Shown: positions 44,715 through 53,541 of the stretch, piece by piece | Position numbering within the stretch: the first letter of the stretch is position 1 | Layout: each line of letters opens with the position of its first letter | DNA from: Polaromonas sp. | GTDB lineage: Bacteria; Pseudomonadota; Gammaproteobacteria; Burkholderiales; Burkholderiaceae_C | Direction of reading: 5' to 3' | DNA length: 64,000 bases | Assembly (NCBI RefSeq): GCF_016185115.1 | Contig: NZ_JACPOF010000017.1 | Coordinates: 310,001 to 374,000, forward strand | Made by a program: the position numbers and the translations under genes | Notes under the pieces: model-generated | Told to the model about the DNA's origin: nothing | The model's database searches: none | What the model saw: only the letters and a program-made list of their open reading frames with translations

Positions 44715-46572
44715 CCGCGTCCACTCCTTCCGGCAAATGTTCCATTCGATGCAAGTGCGCGAACACTGCGTAACTACGCAACGCCTTCTCGACATCCCCG
44801 ACCGATAGCGACGAGTAGTTTGTCGTAAGGTATGCCTCTGCGCACCATTCGTCCTCTGCGCCCACCTTTCGCGATAAGCTGACGCCCTTCTGCACCTTTT
44901 GGGAGTGATAGGAGTCAAGCCACCGTGAGCGCATATCTTCCCAGCGCCCGAGCGAGTCAACACGTCCCTTGTGTTTCATTTTTACGAAGCCATCGTCCTT
45001 CCACATCGCGAGCCAAGTCTTCTTCGGTGAACTCGCATGCGGTCTATGAGCTTCGAAAACTAACGCAATAGTCACTACGCCAACGGGAGCAAATAAATCG
45101 TTCGGGAGCGACATCGCCGCGACTAGTGTGTGCTTGGCGAGAATCAGTTCTTTTGCCGGATGCGACTCGATTGCACACGACATTGGAAGCACTACGACCG
45201 CTCGGCCACCGGGCGCCAACACATCAAGCAAGTGTGCAACGAAGTCCAGCTCATGCAATCCTGCCCCCTTCTGTGAAAAGGGAGGATTGATCAGGCCAAC
45301 CGTGGGGCGCGCATGTCGCTTGGATGGGGTAATGAGCTTTTCGGACGTAAGAGGATCGAAGCTGCTACTGCGATACAAGTTGGCTTTCCCATCTCCGCGC
45401 AAAATCATGTTCGATACAGCCAGGGCGAACATGTGGGGCTGATCTTCCACGCCCACTAAGCGATGTTCGCGAATATCGCGTCTCACCTTCTCGTCGTTAC
45501 CCGCGATTTTGTCCATGGCTGTCATGGCGGCGATCAAAAATCCGCCAGTACCGCAACACGTGTCAACCACCGTGTCGTTTGGACTGACTGCCGCGATCGC
45601 AGTGAACAGCTCGGTAATGTGATGCGGCGTTAGGACAATGCCCAACCCCTTCTTGTCTCCGCCAGCATAGCGGAGGAACTCACCATAGAACCGACCGAGG
45701 ACGTCGATATCTTCGTAGGTGGAGATAAACGGCCAAACATTGGCCTCAATGTCGTTGACGAGAGTGCGCAATGGCCAGTCGCCGTCCTTTTCTCTATTCA
45801 ACGCGGGATGTGTTTCCAAGAATGAATATGGCTGCAACATGACACGCTGTTTATCTACGTCCAGAAAAGCCGCCTCGGCTTCGCGCTTAATTGCCGCTAA
45901 CATCTCACGCCCCAACGTTTTCGTCTTCAGCTTGCGCCAAGAGGCCAGGAACGCTTCGTCCCTCAACGCCAGCAAAATGCCTGACACTACAAGCGGCTTT
46001 TCAGCCTCAGAAACTTTGGCGTGGTCTCGCATGAAATTGTGGAGCTCTCGGCTGAAGTCCATCACTTCCAAGAAAGAACGCGCGCGCACGGCAGGATCAA
46101 ACGTCAGCGCTTTGATCAAGTCTGTGACCCGGACGAGTTGTTTAATCGGACCATGAGGGCCAACTAGCTCCTCTACAGACTGGGCTTTGTTCAACCAACG
46201 AAAGGTGCTCACCTTCAAGCTCGCGACAGAGGTCCCGCTTACCGCGATGGCGATGACATCAAACTCCTTTGCCAGTTCGCTGGCGTAAAGCAAAACCCCA
46301 TCGACGGCATAGTGCTGCGGGTGTGTCCTGTCGGCACTCTCATGCTTAGAGGCGTTAGCCTTACATTCGATGACGATCAAGACATCCGGGTGTTCCGGTA
46401 AACGAAGAATGAACTCAGGTTTACCAGCCCCATCACCGCTCTTGCTGGCTCGCATAAGCGCGCGCCGCACTCTCGCGTTGTCGCTCGTTTGTTCTTCAAG
46501 AACCTGCCCTTTCACCCCAAATTTGATAAGGTGATCGCGGACAATCGACTCCGTTGTTCTTTCGTTGGGCAT
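44707..46572 (-). CDS. Fused restriction endonuclease-adenine methyltransferase (BcgIA-like)
   Basis: A 621-residue protein. Residues 1-140 form a PD-(D/E)xK-like nuclease domain: KPEFILRLPEHPDVLIVIECKA gives the acid at E53 and E69-x-K71. About 160-310 is a helical HsdM-like region. The N6-adenine methyltransferase core has motif I VVDTCCGTGGFL (337-346) and motif IV NPPF (429-432). Nuclease and methyltransferase in one chain plus a separate two-TRD subunit is the BcgI type IIB layout (about 637 plus 341 residues), rather than classical type I, since no helicase/translocase HsdR is present. Local GC looks lower than the flanks, suggesting transfer. Confidence 0.82.
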   Translation of the reverse strand: MPNERTTESIVRDHLIKFGVKGQVLEEQTSDNARVRRALMRASKSGDGAGKPEFILRLPEHPDVLIVIECKANASKHESADRTHPQHYAVDGVLLYASELAKEFDVIAIAVSGTSVASLKVSTFRWLNKAQSVEELVGPHGPIKQLVRVTDLIKALTFDPAVRARSFLEVMDFSRELHNFMRDHAKVSEAEKPLVVSGILLALRDEAFLASWRKLKTKTLGREMLAAIKREAEAAFLDVDKQRVMLQPYSFLETHPALNREKDGDWPLRTLVNDIEANVWPFISTYEDIDVLGRFYGEFLRYAGGDKKGLGIVLTPHHITELFTAIAAVSPNDTVVDTCCGTGGFLIAAMTAMDKIAGNDEKVRRDIREHRLVGVEDQPHMFALAVSNMILRGDGKANLYRSSSFDPLTSEKLITPSKRHARPTVGLINPPFSQKGAGLHELDFVAHLLDVLAPGGRAVVVLPMSCAIESHPAKELILAKHTLVAAMSLPNDLFAPVGVVTIALVFEAHRPHASSPKKTWLAMWKDDGFVKMKHKGRVDSLGRWEDMRSRWLDSYHSQKVQKGVSLSRKVGAEDEWCAEAYLTTNYSSLSVGDVEKALRSYAVFAHLHRMEHLPEGVDADV

Positions 46573-46805
46573 ACGTTCTCACAAATAATATTTCTGGCGT
46601 TTCACTCCAGCCGGTCCGCTCAAGCATAGAGGTACCACACTCGCTGAACCACACCGTACCGGTACGAATTCAAGCTCCCGTCGATCATACTGGACAAAAT
46701 AACAGTATCTCAATTCTTTGAGAGTACGGGCTGACCCCGCCAGTCCTAAGTTCTCGGTTAATCAAAACCACATAGCCAGTGCATGCTCCCCTCCCCACGA
46801 ATTTC

Positions 46806-47960
46806 TTATTCAGCCAGCAGCGCAATGTAAGCCGTATAGCTGTAGCTGCGGTTTTTCTTCTGCCCGGTCAACTCGGTGACGATACCCAGATCTTCCAGCA
46901 CCTTGACCGCCGCCGTGGCGGTGGGGAAGCTGGTGGCCAGCTTCTGGCGCACCTGGTCGATGGTGAAGCGCGGCATCATGGGCAGCATTTCAAACAAGCG
47001 GTAGCTGCTGGGCCCGGCTTTGGGCGCAGCCAGCAAGCTGCGGCGGTCGGTAGCCAGCAACGTGGCAATGGCCACAATGTTGCGCTCGGCATCGTGGGCT
47101 GCCATGGCCACGCCCTCCAGGAAAAACGCCACCCAGCCCTCCCAGTCGCCTTCGGTGCGCACGTTGGAAAGTCGCCGGTAATACTCGGACTGGTGTTGCT
47201 TGAGGTAGCCGCTGAGGTACATCAGCGGCTCGGGCAGCAAGCCCCAATGCTCCAGGAGCGCGGCAATCAACAGGCGGCCGATACGGCCGTTGCCATCGAG
47301 GAAAGGGTGAATCGTCTCAAACTGAAGGTGGACCAGTGCCGTTTTCACCAGCGGCGGCAAGGGCTGCAACCCATGGTCTGTGTTGTGTATGAAACGCTCC
47401 AGGTCTGCGAGCAAGGCAGGCACCCGCTCCGGCGGCGGTGGCACAAACACCGCGTTGCCCGGCCGCGTGCCACCAATCCAGTTTTGCGAGCGGCGCAACT
47501 CGCCCGGCTGCTTGCCGTTGCCGCGGGCACCATCGAGCAGCAGCCGGTGGGCATCGCACAGCAAGCGCACGCTCAAGGGCAGGCCAGCCGGGTCACGCAG
47601 TTGTGACTGCACCAGACGGAAGGCACGCAGGTAGTTGGTGACCTCTTCCACATCGTCGGTGTTGCTGACTGCAAAGCCGGCTTCTTCGTCAAACAAATCT
47701 GCCAGCGTGGCCTGGGTGCCTTCGATCTGTGAGGTGAGCAGCGCCTCTTTGCGGATGGCGCTGTACAGCAGCCAGTCCACCGAGGGCACCAGCCCGGCAA
47801 CGCCGGAGAGGCGGGCCAGCGCCAGCTCAGCCCCGCGGTTGGCCTCCACAAAGGACTCGGGTGCCAGCGCTGGCCTGACGGGCGGCAGTGCATGCGGCAC
47901 AAAAGCCTGCACGGACTCGCCCGATGTGGTGGAGGTGGCGTAGGTACCGGTGCTGCGCAT
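46806..47960 (-). CDS. Fic family protein (probable AMP-transferase) with C-terminal winged helix
   Basis: A 384-residue protein. The Fic motif HPFLDGNGRIGRLL (HPFx(D/E)GNGR) is intact. An N-terminal inhibitory helix motif TSQIEG (S/T-xxx-E-G) precedes it, giving the autoinhibited class II layout. The last about 70 residues (PRFTIDQVRQKLATSFPTATAAVKVLEDLGIVTELTG) look like a winged HTH. Fic proteins transfer AMP or other nucleotides to target hydroxyls; the target is unknown. The wHTH together with the repeated sites at 47976-48043 suggests autoregulation. The 233-base gap to the restriction genes holds no gene. Confidence 0.92.
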   Translation of the reverse strand: MRSTGTYATSTTSGESVQAFVPHALPPVRPALAPESFVEANRGAELALARLSGVAGLVPSVDWLLYSAIRKEALLTSQIEGTQATLADLFDEEAGFAVSNTDDVEEVTNYLRAFRLVQSQLRDPAGLPLSVRLLCDAHRLLLDGARGNGKQPGELRRSQNWIGGTRPGNAVFVPPPPERVPALLADLERFIHNTDHGLQPLPPLVKTALVHLQFETIHPFLDGNGRIGRLLIAALLEHWGLLPEPLMYLSGYLKQHQSEYYRRLSNVRTEGDWEGWVAFFLEGVAMAAHDAERNIVAIATLLATDRRSLLAAPKAGPSSYRLFEMLPMMPRFTIDQVRQKLATSFPTATAAVKVLEDLGIVTELTGQKKNRSYSYTAYIALLAE

Positions 47961-47975
47961 GGTGCAAAAAGAGTT

Positions 47976-48043
47976 CTTTAATTTGATGAATTCACATTAA
48001 AGCAATCTTTAATATAAAGCGCAAGTCTTAAAACGGGCTTTAA
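47976..48043. promoter_or_regulatory. Operator-like array with 31-bp period upstream of fic
   Basis: CTTTAA occurs at 47976, 48007 and 48038, exactly 31 bases apart; the mirrored TTAAA occurs at 47997 and 48028, also 31 bases apart. Each unit is thus CTTTAA-N15-TTAAA. The array starts 16 bases upstream of the fic start codon and covers its promoter region. The period is close to three helical turns, so bound dimers would face the same side. Confidence 0.55.
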
Positions 48044-48160
48044 AAAGAGTGCAGATCCCGGTAGAAAATTCGGGTGCTGTTAGAGGCGCATCTGCAGGGC
48101 CGCAGCAGGTAAAGCAGTCCCTGCGACCTTGCCTCTCCATCCATCTGCGTTGGGGGGGAA

Positions 48161-48188
48161 TGGATCCCGGATCAAGTCCGGGATGACA
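48161..48188. repeat. REP-like palindromic repeat, copy 1
   Basis: A 28-base sequence beginning TGGATCCCGGATCAAGTCC and ending GATGACA, with arms CCCGGA and TCCGGG. An identical 28-base copy lies at 51150-51177. It is of the widespread proteobacterial 'GGATCCCGGxTCAAGxCCGGGATGAC' type. It sits just downstream of the cupin gene. Confidence 0.8.
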
Positions 48189-48210
48189 CAAGTCCTGACG
48201 GTGGGACAAA

Positions 48211-48672
48211 TCAATTCACAAAAACCGTATCCCCAGCCGGCTGCGGCGGAATCTTGATCGCGATGGCCTTGACCGGGCCGCTGGTCACCAGCGTGCCGCC
48301 GTGTGCAGTGCCTTTTGGAATGATGATCAGGCTGCCGGCCTTGAACTCGCGGCGTTCGTTGCCCAGCCACATCGCGCCGCTGCCTTCGATGATGTACTGG
48401 ATCTCGTCGGTTTTCGGGTGCGTGTGCTTGGCCACGTTGCCGGACTGTATGCCCACGGTGGCGTTGTCGGTGACGATGAGCGCACGTGCGTTCATCTCTG
48501 CATTTGGCGTGGTCGGCAGATCAGCATGCTTCAGCGCCATCAGGTCTATCACCATGGGGGCGAGTGGCGCGGCCTGTGCGTGCGCGTCGGACACAGCGTG
48601 CTGCAGGAAGGGGGAAGCTGCGACTCCGGTGATGAATGCAGCAGCGATTGCGAGGGAAATGCGTGTCGACAT
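48211..48672 (-). CDS. Exported cupin domain protein
   Basis: A 153-residue protein from ATG 48672 with a signal peptide (MSTRISLAIAAAFITGVAASP...) and one cupin barrel: HTHPKTDEIQYIIEGSGAMW supplies the metal-binding His-x-His and Glu, and IPKGTAHGGT a third histidine. It likely binds a metal in the periplasm; substrate unknown. The longer in-frame extension to 48819 has no signal peptide. Confidence 0.85.
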   Translation of the reverse strand: MSTRISLAIAAAFITGVAASPFLQHAVSDAHAQAAPLAPMVIDLMALKHADLPTTPNAEMNARALIVTDNATVGIQSGNVAKHTHPKTDEIQYIIEGSGAMWLGNERREFKAGSLIIIPKGTAHGGTLVTSGPVKAIAIKIPPQPAGDTVFVN

Positions 48673-48772
48673 GGGGTCTCCTCCGTTGTAGCGAAAATTC
48701 GCTGTCAGAGTTTGCCAGCCGCCTGAGGTTTGCCATCGCGAACAAACCCTTGAACCCAGCCCCCAAAAGCGC

Positions 48773-49879
48773 CTAAACCACCACAGGCTCATGCTCCAGC
48801 AGGATGCCGAAGCGTTCATACACGCTGGTCTGTATGGCCTTGGCCAAAGTCATCACCTCGCCCCCCGTGACCGGGTGTTCGCGCCCGCCCCGGTTGACCA
48901 GCACCAGCGCATGGCGCTCGTGCACGCCAGCATTGCCAATTGATTTGCCCTTCCAGCCGCAAGCATCAATGAGCCAGCCCGCCGCGAGCTTGATGGAGCC
49001 GTCGGCCAGCGGGTAATGAACAATCTTGGGCTCGCGCTGGATGATGTCGGCGCATTGTTCGTTCGACACCGTGGGGTTCTTGAAAAAACTGCCTGCGTTG
49101 CCAATCACCTGCGGGTCGGGCAGTTTGGTGCGGCGGATCTCGCAGATCCAGTCGAATATTTGCTGCGCCGTCGGGTCGCCGCCATCGGGCACGGGTGACT
49201 GGGCCATTTTTTTCTCGATATCGGCATAACCCAGCACCGGCTTCCAGTTTTTGGGCAGCGCAAAACGCACTTTGGTGATGAGCGCCTTGTCGGCCAGCCC
49301 AAAGCCGGGGTTGCCGGCGGTTGACGCGGCTTCGCCCGCAGAACTCTTGTGTTTGAAGACGGAGTCGCGATAACCAAAGGCGCACTGGGCGGCATTGAGC
49401 GTGAAGCTTTGGCCCGTGGTCAGGTCTATGGCGTCAAGCTCAAGGAAACGGTCCTGCAATTCGACGCCATAAGCGCCAATGTTCTGCACCGGCGATGCGC
49501 CCACCGTGCCAGGTATCAGCGCCAGGTTTTCCAGGCCCGGATAGCCGTTTTGAAGCGTCCAGGCGACCAGCTCATGCCAGCTTTCACCGGCGCCGGCCTC
49601 GATGATCCAGGCTTTGGCGGTCTCGCTGTGCAGGCGTTTTCCGGGAATCTCGATTTTCAGCACCAGCGGCTTCACATCGCCGGTCAGCACGATGTTGCTG
49701 CCGCCCCCAAGCACGAACTTTGGTACGCTTTTCAGCGCCGGGTCGGCCAGCACGGCGGCGATATCGGCCTCAGAGGCGATGCGCACCAGCGAAAGGGCTT
49801 TGGCCACAATGCCAAAGGTGTTGGAAAACTGGAGCGGGACATTTTTCTCGACTAACATCTGTGGGATTGTCTCATTCAC
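48773..49879 (-). CDS. murB: UDP-N-acetylenolpyruvoylglucosamine reductase
   Basis: A 368-residue type I MurB. VLGGGSNIVLTGD is the FAD pyrophosphate motif, LIPGTVGASPVQNIGAYGVEL is the signature loop, and GNAGSFFKNP contains the catalytic serine. It reduces the enolpyruvyl group to make UDP-MurNAc in peptidoglycan synthesis. ATG 49879 or ATG 49858 (MLVEKNVPLQFSNTFG) could start it. Divergent from yajQ. Confidence 0.95.
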   Translation of the reverse strand: MNETIPQMLVEKNVPLQFSNTFGIVAKALSLVRIASEADIAAVLADPALKSVPKFVLGGGSNIVLTGDVKPLVLKIEIPGKRLHSETAKAWIIEAGAGESWHELVAWTLQNGYPGLENLALIPGTVGASPVQNIGAYGVELQDRFLELDAIDLTTGQSFTLNAAQCAFGYRDSVFKHKSSAGEAASTAGNPGFGLADKALITKVRFALPKNWKPVLGYADIEKKMAQSPVPDGGDPTAQQIFDWICEIRRTKLPDPQVIGNAGSFFKNPTVSNEQCADIIQREPKIVHYPLADGSIKLAAGWLIDACGWKGKSIGNAGVHERHALVLVNRGGREHPVTGGEVMTLAKAIQTSVYERFGILLEHEPVVV

Positions 49880-49905
49880 CCACCCCCTGAAAAGCCCCTT
49901 ACACC

Positions 49906-50391
49906 ATGCCTTCTTTTGACACTGTGCTTGAAGCCGACCTGGTCAAGGTCAAGAACGCGGTTGAAAACACCGCGAAAGAGATCGGCACACGATTCGACTT
50001 CAAGGGCACCTCTGCCTCCATCGAGCTCAAGGACAAGGAAATCATCCTCATCGGCGATAGCGATTTCCAGCTGGAGCAGATCACCGATGTGCTGCGCAAC
50101 AAGCTGACCAAGGCTGCGGTTGACGTGCGTTTTCTGGATGTCGGCAAGGTCGAGAAAATTGGCGGCGACAAGGTCAAGCAGGTGGCCAAGGTGCGCAACG
50201 GCATCGAGTCAGAACTGGCCAAAAAAATCCAGACCCTGATCAAGGGCAGCAAGGTCAAGGTGCAGGCGTCCATTCAGGAAGAAAAAGTACGCGTCACCGG
50301 CGCCAAGCGCGACGACCTGCAGTCGGCCATGGCGCTGATCCGGGCAGAGAACAACGACTTTCCCCTGAGTTTCAACAACTTTCGCGATTAA
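49906..50391 (+). CDS. yajQ: YajQ family nucleotide-binding protein
   Basis: A 161-residue protein starting [21 protein letters not shown] and ending [19 protein letters not shown], the conserved YajQ ends. It forms two ferredoxin-like domains; homologues bind cyclic di-GMP and act as transcription co-factors. It shares the murB intergenic region. Confidence 0.94.
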   Translation: MPSFDTVLEADLVKVKNAVENTAKEIGTRFDFKGTSASIELKDKEIILIGDSDFQLEQITDVLRNKLTKAAVDVRFLDVGKVEKIGGDKVKQVAKVRNGIESELAKKIQTLIKGSKVKVQASIQEEKVRVTGAKRDDLQSAMALIRAENNDFPLSFNNFRD

Positions 50392-50396
50392 GCCTG

Positions 50397-51074
50397 ATGG
50401 TTTTTTACCCGCGCCTGCCGCATCTTCTTGCCCTCGCGCTGGTGATTTTGCTGTCGCAGGGTGGGGCGCACGCCCAGGCGCCTGCAGAATCCGTTGCCCT
50501 CGCAGGCATGCTGGGCAACCGGGCGCTGCTGGTGGTCAACGGCAGCCCCCCAAAATCGGTGTCTGCGGGCGACACGCACCAGGGCGTGAAGGTAATTTCA
50601 ACCAGTGGCGACCAGGCCGTCATTGAGCAGTCGGGCAAACGCATCACCCTGCGCGTAGGCGATGCGCCTGTCAGCATGGGCGGCAACAGTGGTGGTGGCG
50701 CCAAAGGCAACCGCATCGTGCTGCCGGCCGGCCAGGGAGGCCACTTCTTTGCGGCGGGCAGCATCAACGGCAAGGCTGCACAGTTCATGGTCGACACCGG
50801 TGCGACGGCGATTGCGATGAGCAATGCCGATGCCGAACGCGCCGGCATCAATTACAAAAATGGCCAGCAAACACACGTGGGCACTGCCAACGGAACAGTG
50901 CCTGCCTATCGCATCAAGCTTGATTCAGTGCGTATCGGCGACGTGGAAATCTTCGGGGTGGATGCGCTGGTGGTCCCCAGCAGCATGCCTTACATGCTGC
51001 TGGGCAACAGCTTTTTGTCACGCTTTCAGATGACTCGTGACAACGACCAGATGACGCTGACCAAGCGCTACTGA
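50397..51074 (+). CDS. Retropepsin-like clan AA aspartic protease (TIGR02281 type)
   Basis: A 225-residue exported protein: the signal peptide ends near GGAHAQAP. The C-terminal half is a single retropepsin domain with FMVDTGATAIAMS (D-T-G-A active site), a glycine-rich flap region and LLGNSFLSRFQM, the second conserved loop of the family. It must dimerise to be active. Periplasmic target unknown. ATG 50397 is 5 bases after yajQ. Confidence 0.9.
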   Translation: MVFYPRLPHLLALALVILLSQGGAHAQAPAESVALAGMLGNRALLVVNGSPPKSVSAGDTHQGVKVISTSGDQAVIEQSGKRITLRVGDAPVSMGGNSGGGAKGNRIVLPAGQGGHFFAAGSINGKAAQFMVDTGATAIAMSNADAERAGINYKNGQQTHVGTANGTVPAYRIKLDSVRIGDVEIFGVDALVVPSSMPYMLLGNSFLSRFQMTRDNDQMTLTKRY

Positions 51075-51107
51075 AACGCCGCACTTACTCGATTACCTGA
51101 TCCCGTC

Positions 51108-51177
51108 ATTGCGGGCCTGACCCGCAATCCATCTCAAACGAAGCGGGCATGGATCCCGGATCAAGTCCGGGATGACA
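51108..51177. repeat. REP-like double hairpin, copy 2
   Basis: ATTGCGGG-CCTGA-CCCGCAAT (51108-51128) is followed by the 28-base element at 51150-51177, identical to 48161-48188. Two back-to-back hairpins between convergent genes (protease and plsY) could stop transcription from both sides. Confidence 0.8.
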
Positions 51178-51197
51178 TCTAAGGCGCAGTCAGCAGG

Positions 51198-51842
51198 TTA
51201 CTTGGCGCTCTTACGGCCAAAACCGAGCTTGGACTCTGTGCCCTGCACCAGCTTGGCGATGTTCTCGCGGTGCTTGAAGACCAGCAGCATGGCCATCAGA
51301 AAGATCGCCAGCAGAATGCTGCGCTCCACATACCAGGGGCCGCGGTTGCCCAGCAGGTAATACAGCGGCGCCATGCAGGCCGCTGCCATGGAGGCGGCTG
51401 ATGAATAACGAAAGAACCAGGCCACCACCAGCCAGGTCACCAGGGTCAGCAGGCCCAGCAGCCAGTCAATGCCCAGCAGCGCGCCTGCCGCAGTCGCCAC
51501 ACCCTTGCCGCCCCTGAAGCCAAAAAAGATGGGGAACAGGTGACCGATAAAAGCCGCAAAGGCCACAGCCGCCACGGTGCCGTCAGACAGGCCGAAATCA
51601 GCGCCGAACCACCTGACGAGAACAACCGGCAGCCAGCCCTTCAGGCCATCCAGCAGCAGCGTGGCAATCGCCGCCTTCTTGCTGCCGGAACGCAGCACAT
51701 TCGTCGCGCCGGGGTTTTTGCTGCCGTAGCTGCGCGGGTCCTTCAGGCCCATCACGCGGCTGACGATGACCGCAAACGACAGGGAGCCAAGCAGGTAGGC
51801 CAGCAGCACCGCAATGCCTGAATACAGATATTCCAAAACCAA
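51198..51842 (-). CDS. plsY: Acyl-phosphate:glycerol-3-phosphate acyltransferase
   Basis: A 214-residue inner-membrane protein with five hydrophobic segments and the three PlsY motifs: GSLSFAVIVSR, GSKNPGATNVLRSGSKK and GHLFPIFFGFRGGKGVAT. It acylates glycerol-3-phosphate from acyl-phosphate in phospholipid synthesis. ybaK lies 30 bases downstream of its start side. Confidence 0.95.
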   Translation of the reverse strand: MVLEYLYSGIAVLLAYLLGSLSFAVIVSRVMGLKDPRSYGSKNPGATNVLRSGSKKAAIATLLLDGLKGWLPVVLVRWFGADFGLSDGTVAAVAFAAFIGHLFPIFFGFRGGKGVATAAGALLGIDWLLGLLTLVTWLVVAWFFRYSSAASMAAACMAPLYYLLGNRGPWYVERSILLAIFLMAMLLVFKHRENIAKLVQGTESKLGFGRKSAK

Positions 51843-51872
51843 TCTCCTGTTTTTATGGTCTGCGGGGCTGGC

Positions 51873-52364
51873 TTACTCCGCCAGCGCGCACTGCACCGAT
51901 TTTGCACCCAGCAATGTGACACAGACCTGCGGGTCTATGCCCACCAGGTAACCGCGCCTGCCGCCATTGATGCAAATTTTAGGCAATGCCAGTATGGTTT
52001 CTTCGATATAGACCGGCATCTGGCGGCGCGTGCCGAAAGGCGAGGTACCGCCGACCAGATAACCGCTGTGGCGGTTGGCGACTTCAGGCTTGCAGGGCTC
52101 GACCGACTTCGCGCCGATTTGCCGGGCCAGATTTTTGGTCGACACCTTGCGGTTGCCATGCATCAGCACCAGCAGCGGTTTGGCGTCCTGATCCTGCATC
52201 ACCAGCGTTTTGACGACGGTGAAGGGATCAAACCCAAGCACCTCGGCGCTGTGCTGGGCGCCGCCGTGCTCCAGGTATTCGTAGGGATGCTCGGTAAACG
52301 CCACTTTGTTAGCTTTCAACAAAGCGGTAGCAGGCGTCTCTGATACGTGATCTTTTCTGCTCAT
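51873..52364 (-). CDS. ybaK: Cys-tRNA(Pro)/Cys-tRNA(Cys) deacylase
   Basis: A 163-residue YbaK-fold editing protein: TPATALLKANKVAFTEHPYEY at the N-terminus, VVKTLVMQD, the conserved lysine region NRKVSTKNLARQIGAKSV, and GYLVGGTSPFGTRRQMPVYIEE. It hydrolyses mischarged Cys-tRNA(Pro). ATG 52364 is chosen; the frame runs upstream into an intergenic repeat. A repeat of family 2 lies just upstream. Confidence 0.93.
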   Translation of the reverse strand: MSRKDHVSETPATALLKANKVAFTEHPYEYLEHGGAQHSAEVLGFDPFTVVKTLVMQDQDAKPLLVLMHGNRKVSTKNLARQIGAKSVEPCKPEVANRHSGYLVGGTSPFGTRRQMPVYIEETILALPKICINGGRRGYLVGIDPQVCVTLLGAKSVQCALAE

Positions 52365-52385
52365 GGAACCTCTTCGCAAGGGTCG

Positions 52386-52455
52386 GCGCGGAACCGGCTT
52401 TGCCGGGCCGCAGCGGACGCCCCCTGGGGGGCAGCGCCGAAGGCGCTTCGGGGGA
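52386..52455 (-). repeat. Dispersed GC-rich intergenic repeat, family 2, copy 3
   Basis: On the minus strand: GCGCTGCCCCCCAGGGGGCG, then CTGCGGCCCGGCAAAGCCGG, then TTCCGCG. Matches copies at 2735, 25592 and 54450. It fills the gap between the aldo/keto reductase and ybaK. Confidence 0.7.
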
Positions 52456-52464
52456 GAGCCATCT

Positions 52465-53541
52465 CTAGAGCGCGGGGTCCCGCAGCTCCCATCGGATCTT
52501 GTCGATCTCCGCGAGAACTTCGGGCGAAAGTTTTGTGCCCCACGCATCAAGGTCTTCGTCGAGCTGCGCCACGCTGGTCACGCCGATGATGGTGCTGGCG
52601 ACCTGCCACTTGGTGTAGCAAAAAGCCAGCGCGAGTTTTGTCGGCGTCATGCCGCTGTCGATCGCAAGCTTGTTGTAGCGGCGTGCGGCGGCCAGCGCTT
52701 CCGGGCGGCCCCAGCGCTGCTTGCGCACCGATTCAAACTTGCCGATTCGGCCGTCCTTTGGCGCATCCGGGCCGTCGGTGCCTGACTTGTCGTATTTACC
52801 GGTCAACAGGCCAAAGCCCAGCGGTGAATACGCCAGCAGCGACACACCCAGTCGGTACATGCTTTCATCGAGGCCGTTTTCGTAGGCGCGGTTGACCAGG
52901 CAGTAAGTGTTCTGCACGGTAGCGATGCGCGGCAGGCCGTGCAGCTCCGCAAGGCGCACAAACTCATGCACACCGTAGGGTGATTCATTCGACAGGCCTA
53001 TCGCGCGCACCTTGCCGGCCTTGACCAGCTTGCCCAGCGCCTCAAGCTGCGCGTGGATGGGCGTGACGTCCTTGTTGTCCTTGGCGGGGTCGAAGTACAC
53101 CGCGCCAAAGGCCGGCACATGACGCACCGGCCAATGGATCTGGTACAGGTCGATGACATCGGTCTTCAGGCGCTTGAGGCTGTCATTGCACGCGGCTTCG
53201 AAGTCAGCCGGCGTGACGTTGGAACTGCCGCCACGCACCCAATTCATGCCCCGCGAAGGGCCGGCAATCTTGGTAGCCAGCACAAGCTTGCTGCGTGCCG
53301 ACGGGTTTTTGGCAAACCAGTTGCCGATGATGGTCTCGGTGGCGCCGAAGGTTTCGGCGCGCGTGGGCACCGAGTACATCTCTGCCGTGTCCATGAAGTT
53401 GACGCCGCGCTCAAGCGAGCGGTCCAGGATGGCGTGCGCGGTCTGCTCGTTGACCTGTTCGCCGAAAGTCATGGTGCCGAGGCAGATGGGTGTGACCTGC
53501 AGGTCGCTCTGGCCGAGTTGAACTTTATTCATTGATGTCAT
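52465..53541 (-). CDS. Aldo/keto reductase (Tas-like)
   Basis: A 358-residue (beta/alpha)8 NADPH-dependent oxidoreductase. LGTMTFGEQVNEQTAHAILD and MDTAEMYSVPTRAETFGATE (catalytic Asp and Tyr), LVLATKIAGPSRG (Lys) and YQIHWPVR (His) complete the AKR tetrad. The sequence follows E. coli Tas closely. Natural substrate not established. ATG 53541 or ATG 53532 (MNKVQLG). Confidence 0.92.
   Translation of the reverse strand: MTSMNKVQLGQSDLQVTPICLGTMTFGEQVNEQTAHAILDRSLERGVNFMDTAEMYSVPTRAETFGATETIIGNWFAKNPSARSKLVLATKIAGPSRGMNWVRGGSSNVTPADFEAACNDSLKRLKTDVIDLYQIHWPVRHVPAFGAVYFDPAKDNKDVTPIHAQLEALGKLVKAGKVRAIGLSNESPYGVHEFVRLAELHGLPRIATVQNTYCLVNRAYENGLDESMYRLGVSLLAYSPLGFGLLTGKYDKSGTDGPDAPKDGRIGKFESVRKQRWGRPEALAAARRYNKLAIDSGMTPTKLALAFCYTKWQVASTIIGVTSVAQLDEDLDAWGTKLSPEVLAEIDKIRWELRDPAL

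Noticed and set aside
43764..46572. Classical type I restriction system (HsdMS)
   Set aside because: No HsdR gene, and the methyltransferase chain has its own N-terminal nuclease-like domain; type IIB layout fits better.
46655..46666. CGTACCGGTACG palindrome between the restriction genes and fic, as a possible controller (C-box) site
   Set aside because: Only a single short palindrome; no C protein gene nearby and distance to the methyltransferase start (about 80 bases) gives no clear arrangement.
48161..51177. CRISPR array
   Set aside because: Only two copies 3 kb apart with genes between; palindromic REP type, not a spaced array.
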